From: a virus
Virus record (IMG/VR): IMGVR_UViG_3300029787_000187
Span: 1 to 33,375 of that record
Reading direction: 5' to 3' (one strand)
Length of the DNA stretch: 33,375 nt
Below, one piece after another: positions 1 through 9,723 of the stretch. The stretch's first letter is position 1, and the number at the start of each line of letters is the position of its first letter. The position numbers were made by a program, and so were the translations under genes. Below the pieces are notes generated by a model. It saw nothing but the letters and a program-made list of their open reading frames with translations, was not told the DNA's origin and did not search any database.

Positions 1-610
1 CAGCAAATGTTACTTGAACACCTGTGTCATACTGCTGATCAGCACCAGCCCATCTTAGTTTGTCTGTTGTTGTTTCATCATAATATACACGTGCGTCGTT
101 TCCTGTACCGAACTTTAGGGGGATATCGTCCTGTATAAGAACTGAAGCAGCAGCATTACCACCTGCGACACGTCTGAGTTGTAAGTCACCATCAGAGTCG
201 TTCCAGACTAGCTCAAGGTCTCCAGTGGTTCCGAATTCTACTTCTTGCCCATCTTGGAATACAACTTTACCAGCTCCGTTAGCACCTATGATTAGGTCTG
301 CGTCTGTTGTACTTGTGTCAATTACGTTCGCATTGATCTGAACGTCATCAACCAAGAGTTGATCTATTTTACTATTACTATCTACAATTATTGAAGAATC
401 TGCGGTCAGTGTACCATGTACCTGATCCATCATGTCAGTGAAATACTTACCACCTACTACCTGAGCAGCTGATGAGTTGTCTCCGACAAATATTCTGTCT
501 CCTAGGTTCGCTTGTGTACCTGAACCGACGGTGAGTGCCAGTTCACCAAATTCAATGGTACCTGGTGCTGCTGTTCCCGTACTTCTTTTGATCAGTAGCT
601 TTGATGCCAT
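1..610 (-). CDS. Tail-fibre-like structural protein, N-terminal part (3' end outside window)
   Basis: The reading frame starts with ATG at 610 and stays open to the window edge, giving about 203 residues. It begins MASKLLIKRSTGTAAPGTIE and goes on through an FGELALTVG stretch, a form I recognise from the N-termini of fibre and appendage proteins of marine T4-like phages. Short beta-rich segments with Asn, Asp, Gly and Thr follow (for example LIIGANGAGKVVFQDG), typical of trimeric fibre shafts. The start overlaps the stop of the preceding gene (TAATG), so it is probably translationally coupled. Role inferred: virion appendage contacting the host surface. The receptor-binding end, if any, lies outside the window, so specificity cannot be judged. 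Confidence 0.7.
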   Translation of the reverse strand, partial: MASKLLIKRSTGTAAPGTIEFGELALTVGSGTQANLGDRIFVGDNSSAAQVVGGKYFTDMMDQVHGTLTADSSIIVDSNSKIDQLLVDDVQINANVIDTSTTDADLIIGANGAGKVVFQDGQEVEFGTTGDLELVWNDSDGDLQLRRVAGGNAAASVLIQDDIPLKFGTGNDARVYYDETTTDKLRWAGADQQYDTGVQVTFA

Positions 611-831
611 TAGAATGTACCCCCGTTAATCGTTATGTTGTTTAATACTGTTGTTGGAATAAATTTAGCAACGGCTGAGCTATACATTAATACTCCTCCG
701 TCTTGTAAACCGCCTGAACTTGTGTCTGTTAAGTCAACGTCGGCTAAGGCACCAACGTTACCTCCTCCACCGCCAGTGGCGACGCGAGTAACTCTTGGAA
801 CCGATTGATCTCCAAATCTTAATCTAGCCAT
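610..831 (-). CDS. Small Gly-rich fibre-associated structural protein
   Basis: A 73-residue protein starting MARLRFGDQSVPRVTRVATG, followed by a GGGGGN run and then a segment with ALADVDLTDTS and a LQDGGVLMYSS stretch. The 'L-x-DVDLT...L-x-DG-x-L-x-Y' pattern is common at the N-termini or junctions of phage fibre proteins, where it precedes a trimeric shaft. It begins directly after the preceding stop (TAA then ATG) and its own stop overlaps the next start, so all three genes of this cluster are probably co-translated. Inferred role: connector or short component of the fibre. No enzymatic motif is visible. Confidence 0.65.
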   Translation of the reverse strand: MARLRFGDQSVPRVTRVATGGGGGNVGALADVDLTDTSSGGLQDGGVLMYSSAVAKFIPTTVLNNITINGGTF

Positions 832-1170
832 TTAAAGTGTGACCCCCTCAAGAACACTAACTGTACCTTCTAATACTCTTGTCTTCAGACCAGAACTAGA
901 AGTTATTACTACATCATATACATACCGTCCAGATTTCATTGCGGTTGTTTGGACAGCATTTAGTGAAAGTTGTACCCTACCTGCTGTTACAGGTGTCATG
1001 ACTGCTGCTGTCACTGTCACAGAAGAACTACTTGTATAATGCTTCTTAATAAGTGAGTTTACGGTGTAACCAGTCAGATCAAATTCAGTACCGTTATCGT
1101 TCTCGACTGAGAAGTCGATATTGAAGTCGGAACCTTGATAGATCAATAAATTGGATACCGCAGATGCCAT
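832..1170 (-). CDS. BppU-like / Ig-fold baseplate or fibre-attachment protein
   Basis: A 112-residue all-beta protein. Residues 10-45 (YQGSDFNIDFSV, then GTEFDLTGYTV) match the pattern of the N-terminal domain of phage baseplate upper protein BppU (DUF2479-like): 'qGsdf...v.d.dGt.fDLtGyt'. The C-terminal half has SGRYVYDVVI and a closing VLEGTVSVLEG strand, also usual for this fold. In such phages the domain anchors receptor-binding proteins to the baseplate, which fits its place just before a fibre gene. A late-promoter-like GATAAATA lies 23 bp upstream of the ATG, so it probably heads its own late transcription unit of fibre genes. Confidence 0.7.
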   Translation of the reverse strand: MASAVSNLLIYQGSDFNIDFSVENDNGTEFDLTGYTVNSLIKKHYTSSSSVTVTAAVMTPVTAGRVQLSLNAVQTTAMKSGRYVYDVVITSSSGLKTRVLEGTVSVLEGVTL

Positions 1171-1192
1171 GGTATAGAATTTCCCTAAAGAG

Positions 1193-1200
1193 TATTTATC
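1193..1200 (-). promoter_or_regulatory. T4-type late promoter (GATAAATA)
   Basis: On the minus strand this reads GATAAATA, matching the NATAAATA form of T4-like late promoters recognised by gp55-type sigma factors. It sits in the 36-bp gap before the BppU-like gene, 22 bp from its ATG. A second ATAAATAA copy overlaps the end of the preceding coding region (about 1208-1215). No -35 is expected for this class. Confidence 0.6.
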
Positions 1201-1206
1201 TCAATG

Positions 1207-1494
1207 TTATTTATCGCTTTTTTCGACTAGAACTTGAAGCATAGACTTGAGTTCTGTAATCTCATCTTTAAGATCTAGAACTTCGTCTCTCTTCTTGCTA
1301 GCTTCGACACGTGCTTTGATGTAAGCCTCATAGGCAACCTTGTCTGTATTGACAATAGCATTGCTATTTGGATCTCTTCCTAGGTGTTTATGATCTTCGA
1401 CTTTTATTAACCCTTTCTCGTCTCGTGGATCTATATCTCTACGAGCATTGATTTCTTTTTCTCGTTCTCTGGCTCTCGCCTCAAAGTCTTCCAT
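1207..1494 (-). CDS. Small charged coiled-coil protein
   Basis: 95 residues, strongly charged. Residues 1-20 are an acidic/basic helix (MEDFEARAREREKEINARRD). The C-terminus (about residues 60-93) has heptad-like spacing of Leu/Val (DEVLDLKDEITELKSMLQVL), predicting a coiled coil. The middle contains RDPNSNAIVNTDKVAYEAY. The start overlaps the stop of the DUF4815 gene (TAATG). Small proteins like this sit beside the large structural gene in related phages, but I do not know a function. A scaffold, chaperone or minor virion role is inference from position only. Confidence 0.65.
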   Translation of the reverse strand: MEDFEARAREREKEINARRDIDPRDEKGLIKVEDHKHLGRDPNSNAIVNTDKVAYEAYIKARVEASKKRDEVLDLKDEITELKSMLQVLVEKSDK

Positions 1495-4400
1495 TATGCT
1501 AAGGCAATGATTCTTAGGTCTTTGACTCTTGGAATGTAAGGTTGATTGTAGTTCTTAAGGACTATCTTAAGTTGGAATCCATCATATGCAGGAGCGTCGT
1601 CTAGAGTATACTCATAATCTCCGAAGACAAATGGGTCATTTTGGGGAACCATTTTGCCACTATCGGGACGACCATCTGTGTTAAAGAACTCAAAGTTCAA
1701 ATCATCAGCGTCACCAGTATAACCTACTGGGACTAACTTATACATTACCTGTATCTCGGAGAACTCAAAGTTGTTAGCAGCCATTGCCACTTTGACACCA
1801 GTAGCGGAGTTATCCAATCTAGCGAGTCTAGTGATGTATATAGCAGCGTTTTCATCACCCACTCCTGCTGTAGGAGTAGCGTTATTGATGAGGTTCGCAG
1901 TTGTTGTAACACTCATACGTTGAGTATCTACAACTGGAGATAGGTGTGTAGAGTCAGAGAAGAAGTTTAACTCTAAGTCAAGAGACTTACCACCTGACAT
2001 GTTACTAATTTCATTTTGCTTAGAAGCAATAACCTTAGTAGCAAGGAAATAGTTGATATCATTGAGTGTGATATCTCTAAAAGTAGTGTCTTTAACGAAT
2101 GAAGTTTCAGCACCATATCCTGTTGGGAAAGGTCCTGCAGATGTACCGCTAGTTCCTAACGCTCTAGTATTGATACTACAGCCAGGTTGTGCTTGAACTT
2201 GTATAGCAGGTGTAAGAACGTCCCAAGGAATATTCTGTGAGATAGTAACGTTGTCACCACCAGCAGTCAATGTCTTGTGTGCTTTAACGCCTGTTATGTT
2301 AAGTCTATATTTGTGAGGACTATTTAATGTGGTTAATCCACCAAATGTAGAAGTATGATGTGTACCATTAATCTTTGTGAGAGGTATACCAGCTAAGTTA
2401 TAGCATTCTACAGTCGCATTGATTAAATGAGATGTTCCAGTAGCAGCACCTGAGTTAGTTACTGGATCCCAATTTCTACCACTTACTGAACCCGCATTAT
2501 GACCTACGATGTCAACAACCCAATCAGGAGATCCAGTGTTGATTTTCTCGTAAGCAATAATCTCATCACCAATCTTGAGGAAACCAGGATTAGTGTTGGA
2601 TACAGCTGGAGCAGCGTTGCCAGGTCCGATGTTGTTTGAAGCAGCACTCAAGCTAGATGCCTGACTAGCATTACCACCAATACAAACATGGAAGTTAGCT
2701 GCCTCGTTCAGGGTTATCTGTGAGACACCTGAATCAGCAAGAGCAACTTTAAGTGATGTATCACCAACCTCTGACTTGACACCATCTACTACAACATAGT
2801 TGAGTGATGATTGCATACCGTGGTTGCTGTGGAATACGTCAATATATGTGTTATCGTTTGTCGTCGCAATAGCGTTTGGTAGAGCATTAATGAATCCACC
2901 GTTGTTCTCTTCTAGTGTTGCGTTGTTTAGAATCAACTTAGACTGGTTGAGAGTTGTAGGTAGAGTAAAGTCTGCTCTGTAAATCTTGAACATCAAGTCT
3001 TCAAACTGTGATGGTGTCCATGTAGATGCGTTCTGTGATTTGAATAGAACACCGATGTAAGGTTGCTCAGAGATCTTCTCTCCTGCGTGAGCAGCATCAA
3101 TGGCATCTTCACCTAGAAGTGAGATGAATACCTTATACTGGTTTGAGTCAGATGTCACAACAATAGCATGTTCTTGCTGATGTCCTATGAATACTGGAGA
3201 CTCAAATGTAAATGTTGTTGGTGTAGAAGCATCTGTTGATGTAACCACATCAGTTGCTTTCTTAATTACCTTAGAGAATGGAACGATAGTCTGTGTAGGT
3301 GTACCATTTTCTACAGTACGTATGTCTATAGCTACAGGTATTTCAGTATCTTTCTGTTGGAAGAATAGATCAATCTTAGTTAAGAACACACCACCTTCTA
3401 GATTCTCATCCTGTATTAGGAATGTCTGTGCTAGAGGGTCAGACCATAGAGTTCTGTTCTGAGTGAACTTCTGCTCATCAATCTGTGCGTTACGTACAGA
3501 TATAATAGTCTCCTGTGTAGTCTGTAAGATACCAGTTGCTGCGTATTCTGTCTGTGCTGATGACTCAGATTCACCTTGTACTTGTGAATCATTAGTTGTA
3601 TCAGATAGACGGAAGATACGTGTACCAGTCTTAAATTTAGGGTTAGTTGCCTTACTAGCATCTGGAATAAAGAATGTACCTTTAAGGAATCCAGATGGGT
3701 CTGAGATTAGTTTTCTCTCTTTAACTTTTGCTTTAGCACCTGAACTTTGTCCGACAAGAATCTCATTCGGGATTGGATTGCCAGAATATGCTCCGAGAGC
3801 TTGAGCAGCAAGAGCACTGGTATCAAGGTTGATCCAGCCGAGGTTTGCTGTGTAGTCTGAGACCGACGATATATTAACGTTCGTGTATGGGTTCGTCGTG
3901 TAGTTATCATTGGGTTCTAATATCCTTAGTGAACATCCAGAAGTAAGACCTTTGACAGTCTCACCAACTTGGAATGGTGTGCTATTTGTCTCTGCGTCAT
4001 CATTTGGATTCTTTGTCACCTCAAGTAGTTTAGGTGTAACGAATGCCTTGATATCTACTCCATCAAAGAATGGATAGAATCTTGTCTTAGGTTTTAGTTT
4101 CTCGCCCTTAAATTCTATGTTTCTAGAACGCATGTTCTGTATATGCTCTACAGATACAACCTTGTTGCCAAGACTTTGCTGTTCTATAACAGGTGTGATC
4201 TTATGTCTTACACCTGTTCTTGTTTGATCAGTTCTAATTCTAGTAAATGTCTGAGTTCTTGTTCTACGACGTTTACCCTTACCAGTTGTTACCTGACGTT
4301 GCTCTGATACTTTACCTGACCATGTAGTCTGCCATGAACCCCACTGAATAGGTGTAATACCACTTTGATCAGCATTGAACTCACGTAAACTTGTCATGTA

Positions 4401-7400
4401 GTTACCTTCAACCACAGGACCTTGTATAGCTGCTAGTGACTTGGTATCTACCCAGTCATCTGAAGCAGGTGTTAGTTTGATATCACCAATGAAAGTGAAC
4501 ACGTTGAATGGGTTTACATTCTCAAGAGCAGAAGCATATGGTTGATCAACTAATACTATATCTGTGTATGGTAATGTAATTAAATCACCTGTCTGTTGGA
4601 TGTTAGAAGATGTAGAACTAACAATAAGAGGTAAGTTAGTTGTATAGTGAGCTGGACGTAGATGTCCTTCTTCAAAGTCAACTGACACTCTGTAGTCAGG
4701 GTGGAATGTATCACTGGTTGCTAGTGATGCGAAGTTATCAACAATAAATCCATTCTTGAATCTATCCATACCATTAGTATCTCTGACAGCAAAGGTCGCT
4801 GTCTCTGCCTCTAGTAATGATAGTTGAGTATAATACTCAAGAGTCTTAATACGAGACTCTAATTGCTGTATATCTCTAAATGTATATCTCTTGTAGTTTG
4901 TCTGTGTAATAGTGATGTCTTCATCTATGTCAAACACATATGGTTTAATCTCGACTGTAGCAAGAAGCATAGCGTCATCAGGATCAGCTGGTTCTACAGG
5001 TGTCTCTGATGGTTGTCCGTTAATTACAACAATCTTGGCATCATTGTTAATACCTACCTTATCAATTCTACCCAAGTAGTATTCATAGGATAAAATTGTA
5101 GTGTCAGCTTGACCAGGTATACCAACAAGGTTACCACTGAATGATCTGTTACTGAAATCAAAGTATTCGGTAGCACTATGTAAGTATGGGTTAGTTCTAG
5201 TACCAGTGCTAGAGATAGCGTCAGCAACCATAGGTCTGAAGTCTAGACCATTTCTAAGACTGAAGTCTCCAAAGTTAGGAATCTCTTTATAGTCCTCACT
5301 GGAATATGAGTCAACACTATAGAATCCATCTCCACTGGTAGTAGAGAATCTATCAAAGATAACTAAGATTCTACGTGTAGGAGCAGCATAACCAGCCTTT
5401 CTTACGATTCTAGAATAGTCATAATACTGTTCTCTCTGTCCATTATCTAACTCATAAGATGATGTGATATTGTTACTACCCTGTCTAATTGTTCCTACTG
5501 TGATCTTACCAGCTGTTGTAGGAGTAGAGATGTTCTCATCACCTGTAAAGCTGTTGTCATTCAACATGACATAGTATACTGTGGTGCTATTAAATGATAC
5601 GATCTGTGCTTTGGCACCTGATGAAGCACCTGTTAAGATCTGTCCGATCTCAAGTGTACCTATGAGGTTACTATATCCAAAGTTAGGAATCTCAGGATCA
5701 CTACTATCTGATGATTCGTAAATTGCTTTGATTCCGAATACGTCAGCACATCCTAGAGATATCTGTTTGTCTTCTAGTCTATGTCCATATCCTGCTGTAG
5801 TTTGTGTTAGACCATTTGCTGATGATCCAGATGTATGATCTACTCTCAACACCTTCATGCGTTGGGTGGTTTTCGCCTTTGCTGTTCTATTACTTGAGTA
5901 AACTGTGGCTATAACAATAGCAGCTGTCGATCCAGAGTTTAGTCCAGTAATCGAAGCACTAGCGTCGCCAGGTGATGAGGTTGTAGATATACCATTTCCT
6001 ACTGTTACGGAGTCACCGACATTGGTTCCTGCGGTAACGATGACTTGGAAGTCATCTGCGTCGGTAACGTCTCTGAAGGCAAGGTTGGAACCTGCTGATA
6101 GAGAGAACGCTCCCCCTGTGACTGAGACTGCGTAGGATTTTCTGAAGTACCCAAGTGGGGCAACAGCAGAACCAGAAGAATTAGTGGAAGTTGACTTAAC
6201 AGCATCCTTCGGAATAGGCGATATAAGTGTTCTCTTTTGTGCCTCCCTGATTTGAGGTCTAAGTAGGGTGATGTTACCATTGACTGCTCCATTAGCAATA
6301 CTGTTCGATGTGACTCTTTCAATAGTAATCTGTGTAGCACTTGTGATGCCTGTAACTCTAACTTCGTGAGCCAAGTCGTTGTTAGAGAATGCTAAGATGT
6401 CATTGACTCTCAACTGAGACACAAAGTTAGACAGTGACGCAGTTAAGGTAGCAGTTGTATTAGAGTTCTGACCTGATAGTACAGGTGCGTTAGCAGATAC
6501 AGTTGCCTGTAAGTCTAGTAGTATATCAGAAGTGAAACCTGACTTGTATAATGACTTAGCGTCAGTAAACTGAAATACAGATAGTGAACTGATTGTCTGA
6601 CCAAGAGATGAACTAGGTGCTTCGTCCAAAGCAATAGCTTCTCCAACTTGGAATGTACCAGTAACACCTTCAAATGTAATATTAGAAGCACTACCATTTG
6701 TCCTAGAGAATCCAGTAGCACCAGATGTCATACCGACATACTTCTTACCACTTACCATACTAACAGCACCACCTAAGATGATGTTAGTATAGAGATCAAC
6801 GTCAGCAAGACCTACACGATATACAGTTCCTGTAGTATCTCTAGCACCACTATCAAATGAGAAGGAAAATACTCTAGCATTTCCTATAGCAGTACCAGTA
6901 GAAGATCCACCACTAGCAATTTTTCTATTGAATAGTTGTATTGTATCATATAACTGTACACCACCATATAAATTATTAACTCTTACAAAGTTACCAAAGT
7001 CAGATGATATTGACTGAGCATCAGCTGCTGTGAATGTTCTTGGTTTTACTACATCCTTAAATGTGTTAGCTAGTTTCTCTGTTCTATATCCTGATACGTA
7101 TGCTGTACCTGGTGAGATCTGGAATGCTAGATGTTCCTCTACAGGAGTATTACCATCCTGTGTAGTCTGATCAGATGTATATACACCGTTGTTAAATGCG
7201 TCGTTGAGGTTCTCTCTTACGTCTATACTAAATCTCTTGACATAGTAGTCTCCAGACTCTTCCTTAGTTCTGGTTGCTAGTACATCATTAATAAATCCTA
7301 GATCACTACGTTCTACCTTGTTCTCGATAGCACCAACATTGGTACGTAGTAACTCAATAAAGTCAGCAGAGTTAGGGTCTGCTAGTTGCTTCTTAACCAG

Positions 7401-8171
7401 AGATAGATTGATTTTAAATCTATCGGCACCTGGTGCTGAGAAGTTTGTACTACCTATAGCATTATCATATAGTGTAGCATCTTCGTCAGCTGTTATAATT
7501 CTTTCTTCTACCTTAAGTCCCACCTTATATGATGGGTTGTTTGAATACTGATCAAGTACAAGTGTCTGTTCAGCTACAGGTACAAAGTATCCACGAACAA
7601 AATATACACCTTTACCAACGTTTGCTGTAGAACCTACTGCTGTACTATTTGAGTTTAGTAACTGAGCGAGAGGTGTACCAGCTACAATAGTAGATGTACT
7701 GTATGTTATATCTTCTTCACAAGTTAATATTTCACCAGACTGGAATACACTGGATGTGTTGTCATCTGCCTTGCTTAAGTATGTCACATAGAATGACACA
7801 TAGCCACGAGTAGATGTAGTAGAACTGATAGAGAAATTAACTCTAGCACGGATGTTTGAAGTGGCACCCTTCACAACCTTGCCATTAAGTGCTTCTCTGT
7901 ATAACTCTACAGGTAAGTTCAGATAATTATTCTGTACAAGAACGACAGGATAATTTCTATTCAGCGTGATACCGCCAGGTACCACCATACTACCCTCTTT
8001 ATACACACCTTGACCAAATGTATCAATTTGGTTTTGTAGGAGTGATTGGAGTGTAGTTAGTTCTCTTGCCTGTACTGGAAAGCCAGGTTTAAATAATACC
8101 TTTAGAAACCCTTTGTCGTCATCGAAGTCGTCAAAATAGGGAGATATATTTAAGTTCGTATTCTGTGCCAT
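1494..8171 (-). CDS. DUF4815-type large virion structural protein
   Basis: 2225 residues. The N-terminus (NISPYFDDFDDDKGFLKVLF, then KPGFPVQARELTTLQSLLQNQ at about 28-50) is the hallmark of DUF4815 proteins found next to baseplate genes in marine T4-like phages. About residues 290-400 contain the conserved RTKEESGDYYV and an ISPGTAYVSGYR stretch. A basic patch GKGKRRRTRTQTF lies near residue 1300, before a segment with RNIEFKGEKLKPKTRFYPFF. The remainder is beta-rich with several 'SGA.a.v' modules. It lies between gp8 and the fibre genes, where T4 has gp9/gp10/gp11, so a peripheral baseplate or fibre-anchor role is inferred. Its start is immediately after the gp8 stop (TAA-ATG). Confidence 0.85.
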   Translation of the reverse strand: MAQNTNLNISPYFDDFDDDKGFLKVLFKPGFPVQARELTTLQSLLQNQIDTFGQGVYKEGSMVVPGGITLNRNYPVVLVQNNYLNLPVELYREALNGKVVKGATSNIRARVNFSISSTTSTRGYVSFYVTYLSKADDNTSSVFQSGEILTCEEDITYSTSTIVAGTPLAQLLNSNSTAVGSTANVGKGVYFVRGYFVPVAEQTLVLDQYSNNPSYKVGLKVEERIITADEDATLYDNAIGSTNFSAPGADRFKINLSLVKKQLADPNSADFIELLRTNVGAIENKVERSDLGFINDVLATRTKEESGDYYVKRFSIDVRENLNDAFNNGVYTSDQTTQDGNTPVEEHLAFQISPGTAYVSGYRTEKLANTFKDVVKPRTFTAADAQSISSDFGNFVRVNNLYGGVQLYDTIQLFNRKIASGGSSTGTAIGNARVFSFSFDSGARDTTGTVYRVGLADVDLYTNIILGGAVSMVSGKKYVGMTSGATGFSRTNGSASNITFEGVTGTFQVGEAIALDEAPSSSLGQTISSLSVFQFTDAKSLYKSGFTSDILLDLQATVSANAPVLSGQNSNTTATLTASLSNFVSQLRVNDILAFSNNDLAHEVRVTGITSATQITIERVTSNSIANGAVNGNITLLRPQIREAQKRTLISPIPKDAVKSTSTNSSGSAVAPLGYFRKSYAVSVTGGAFSLSAGSNLAFRDVTDADDFQVIVTAGTNVGDSVTVGNGISTTSSPGDASASITGLNSGSTAAIVIATVYSSNRTAKAKTTQRMKVLRVDHTSGSSANGLTQTTAGYGHRLEDKQISLGCADVFGIKAIYESSDSSDPEIPNFGYSNLIGTLEIGQILTGASSGAKAQIVSFNSTTVYYVMLNDNSFTGDENISTPTTAGKITVGTIRQGSNNITSSYELDNGQREQYYDYSRIVRKAGYAAPTRRILVIFDRFSTTSGDGFYSVDSYSSEDYKEIPNFGDFSLRNGLDFRPMVADAISSTGTRTNPYLHSATEYFDFSNRSFSGNLVGIPGQADTTILSYEYYLGRIDKVGINNDAKIVVINGQPSETPVEPADPDDAMLLATVEIKPYVFDIDEDITITQTNYKRYTFRDIQQLESRIKTLEYYTQLSLLEAETATFAVRDTNGMDRFKNGFIVDNFASLATSDTFHPDYRVSVDFEEGHLRPAHYTTNLPLIVSSTSSNIQQTGDLITLPYTDIVLVDQPYASALENVNPFNVFTFIGDIKLTPASDDWVDTKSLAAIQGPVVEGNYMTSLREFNADQSGITPIQWGSWQTTWSGKVSEQRQVTTGKGKRRRTRTQTFTRIRTDQTRTGVRHKITPVIEQQSLGNKVVSVEHIQNMRSRNIEFKGEKLKPKTRFYPFFDGVDIKAFVTPKLLEVTKNPNDDAETNSTPFQVGETVKGLTSGCSLRILEPNDNYTTNPYTNVNISSVSDYTANLGWINLDTSALAAQALGAYSGNPIPNEILVGQSSGAKAKVKERKLISDPSGFLKGTFFIPDASKATNPKFKTGTRIFRLSDTTNDSQVQGESESSAQTEYAATGILQTTQETIISVRNAQIDEQKFTQNRTLWSDPLAQTFLIQDENLEGGVFLTKIDLFFQQKDTEIPVAIDIRTVENGTPTQTIVPFSKVIKKATDVVTSTDASTPTTFTFESPVFIGHQQEHAIVVTSDSNQYKVFISLLGEDAIDAAHAGEKISEQPYIGVLFKSQNASTWTPSQFEDLMFKIYRADFTLPTTLNQSKLILNNATLEENNGGFINALPNAIATTNDNTYIDVFHSNHGMQSSLNYVVVDGVKSEVGDTSLKVALADSGVSQITLNEAANFHVCIGGNASQASSLSAASNNIGPGNAAPAVSNTNPGFLKIGDEIIAYEKINTGSPDWVVDIVGHNAGSVSGRNWDPVTNSGAATGTSHLINATVECYNLAGIPLTKINGTHHTSTFGGLTTLNSPHKYRLNITGVKAHKTLTAGGDNVTISQNIPWDVLTPAIQVQAQPGCSINTRALGTSGTSAGPFPTGYGAETSFVKDTTFRDITLNDINYFLATKVIASKQNEISNMSGGKSLDLELNFFSDSTHLSPVVDTQRMSVTTTANLINNATPTAGVGDENAAIYITRLARLDNSATGVKVAMAANNFEFSEIQVMYKLVPVGYTGDADDLNFEFFNTDGRPDSGKMVPQNDPFVFGDYEYTLDDAPAYDGFQLKIVLKNYNQPYIPRVKDLRIIALA

Positions 8172-9695
8172 TTAGAATTCAATTACTACTTTTAACTCTT
8201 CGTTTTGGTCTGTTGATCTAGTGATCGGGTTCCTATTGTCTATGTAGAGGATCTCTCCAGAGTTGATTTCAACTTCTCCGTTAGCATATCCTTGAATGAA
8301 TGACAATCCTAATTCATAGACAGATACACCAATAGTGATTTGTGTCAATGGAACAGAAGATGTACCAAAGTTTGAATCAGGTGTAGCAGTGACTATATCA
8401 GAAGATGTAATTTCATAGTTACCATTAAATTCAACTATGTTGCCAGATGTGACACCATCATTAGAATCTTGGTAGTATCTCATCACCTTAGTTGTAGAAT
8501 CATAAGAAACAACATAGCCTTTAGCACCTGTTGTAGTCTGTGTGATTGTTGTGCCAGGTGAGAAAGTTCCACTCGGTGTACCAGTTCCAGACTGAGGGAA
8601 GATCAATGCTTTTACAGCAGACCTTGTGTTCTGATCTGAAATAGAGGTAGTGTTGTAATCATATGGATTAAGAACCAATCCAACTCTACGGAATGTAAGG
8701 TCAGTTGGGAAGTCTACAAATGCTGTTGATGTTTCTAGTTTAGACGCAAACATAAGACGGTAAGCACCAATCTCTCTTGTAGCATCTGCACCGTGTCCAC
8801 CGTTAGGTGGAATGATGATATCGAGATCAGCACCCGATCCACCAGAACCGATGTTAGGAACTAATCCTACATCTATTGTTGCGAAACTATAGTTAGAACC
8901 TGAGTTAGTAACAGTCACGTTAGTAACAGATCCAGACTCTACAGTCACAGAACAAAATCCTTGAGTACCGCCATTCACTTCCCAGTCACCACGAATAGGT
9001 ACGTTGGTGTAGGTGTCATTATTATATCCTTGTCCTTGGTTCTCGATAACAACTGTATCAATAGAACCAGGTCCAGCAGCAGCCTGTACTAATGTATTCT
9101 CAAGTACAGGGACAAACTCTGTAGTAACAAATTTCAGAATATTATCAGCGTCAATAGTGTACATATACTTCCAACGATACTTGTACTCAGATGAGTCGTT
9201 GGTTTCAATAACTGTTGTTGATGTTCCTGTTGGTTCAACCAATGAAGGTCTACCTCTAGGATATGTGGGAGACTGACCGTTATACAAACACTTGTATACG
9301 TTAAAGTCAGAGTTCATCACATAGAAGTTTGAGTCATATAAACGAGTAGCACCATTAGCAGTAGTCTTAGACGGACTGTAGTCAGGTTTGTACATTGAAT
9401 ATGTACGACCAGTTCCACCAGTAGTCTCAGTAGGATCTATCCAATCTACTCTGGGTACAACAAGAGAGGTGTCAGTAATATCTACTCTCTTAAACGCAAC
9501 TGAATCCGCATATGCACTTCTATGATAGGTGAAACTATCAATAGGTTCGTTAGTTGGAGGGGAATCAGGTGAACCCCATGCTTTAGCTCGACCAACAAAC
9601 AAGTACACTTTATTTGCGTCCGATCCAGAGCTGCCTAAAGTATTACGAAATGCTTCGGCTGCGTAAATTCTAAATTTATCGGTTACAAGTGCCAT
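8172..9695 (-). CDS. gp8: Baseplate wedge protein gp8
   Basis: 507 residues; the N-terminus (MALVTDKFRIYAAEAFRNTL followed by VYLFVGRAKAWGSPDSPP) is the recognisable gp8 form of marine T4-like phages. In T4, gp8 (334 aa) is a dimer in each wedge of the hexagonal baseplate, binding gp10, gp7 and gp6. This one is about 170 residues longer: residues 213-300 carry a GxGY repeat insertion (NQGQGYNNDTYTNVPI, NSGSNYSF, GSGGSGAD) of the kind in the adjacent giant protein. A TTGAKGYVVSYDSTT module lies near residue 395. The TATAAATA late promoter just upstream lets it be transcribed separately from the giant gene. Confidence 0.85.
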   Translation of the reverse strand: MALVTDKFRIYAAEAFRNTLGSSGSDANKVYLFVGRAKAWGSPDSPPTNEPIDSFTYHRSAYADSVAFKRVDITDTSLVVPRVDWIDPTETTGGTGRTYSMYKPDYSPSKTTANGATRLYDSNFYVMNSDFNVYKCLYNGQSPTYPRGRPSLVEPTGTSTTVIETNDSSEYKYRWKYMYTIDADNILKFVTTEFVPVLENTLVQAAAGPGSIDTVVIENQGQGYNNDTYTNVPIRGDWEVNGGTQGFCSVTVESGSVTNVTVTNSGSNYSFATIDVGLVPNIGSGGSGADLDIIIPPNGGHGADATREIGAYRLMFASKLETSTAFVDFPTDLTFRRVGLVLNPYDYNTTSISDQNTRSAVKALIFPQSGTGTPSGTFSPGTTITQTTTGAKGYVVSYDSTTKVMRYYQDSNDGVTSGNIVEFNGNYEITSSDIVTATPDSNFGTSSVPLTQITIGVSVYELGLSFIQGYANGEVEINSGEILYIDNRNPITRSTDQNEELKVVIEF

Positions 9696-9715
9696 TAGTA
9701 TAGGGCTTTATAGGT

Positions 9716-9723
9716 TATTTATA
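9716..9723 (-). promoter_or_regulatory. T4-type late promoter (perfect TATAAATA)
   Basis: Minus-strand TATAAATA, the exact T4 late-promoter consensus, 20 bp upstream of the gp8 ATG. The stop codon of the giant gene (TAA, 9719-9721) is embedded in the octamer. It probably lets gp8 and the genes after it be transcribed independently of the 14-kb gene upstream. Confidence 0.75.
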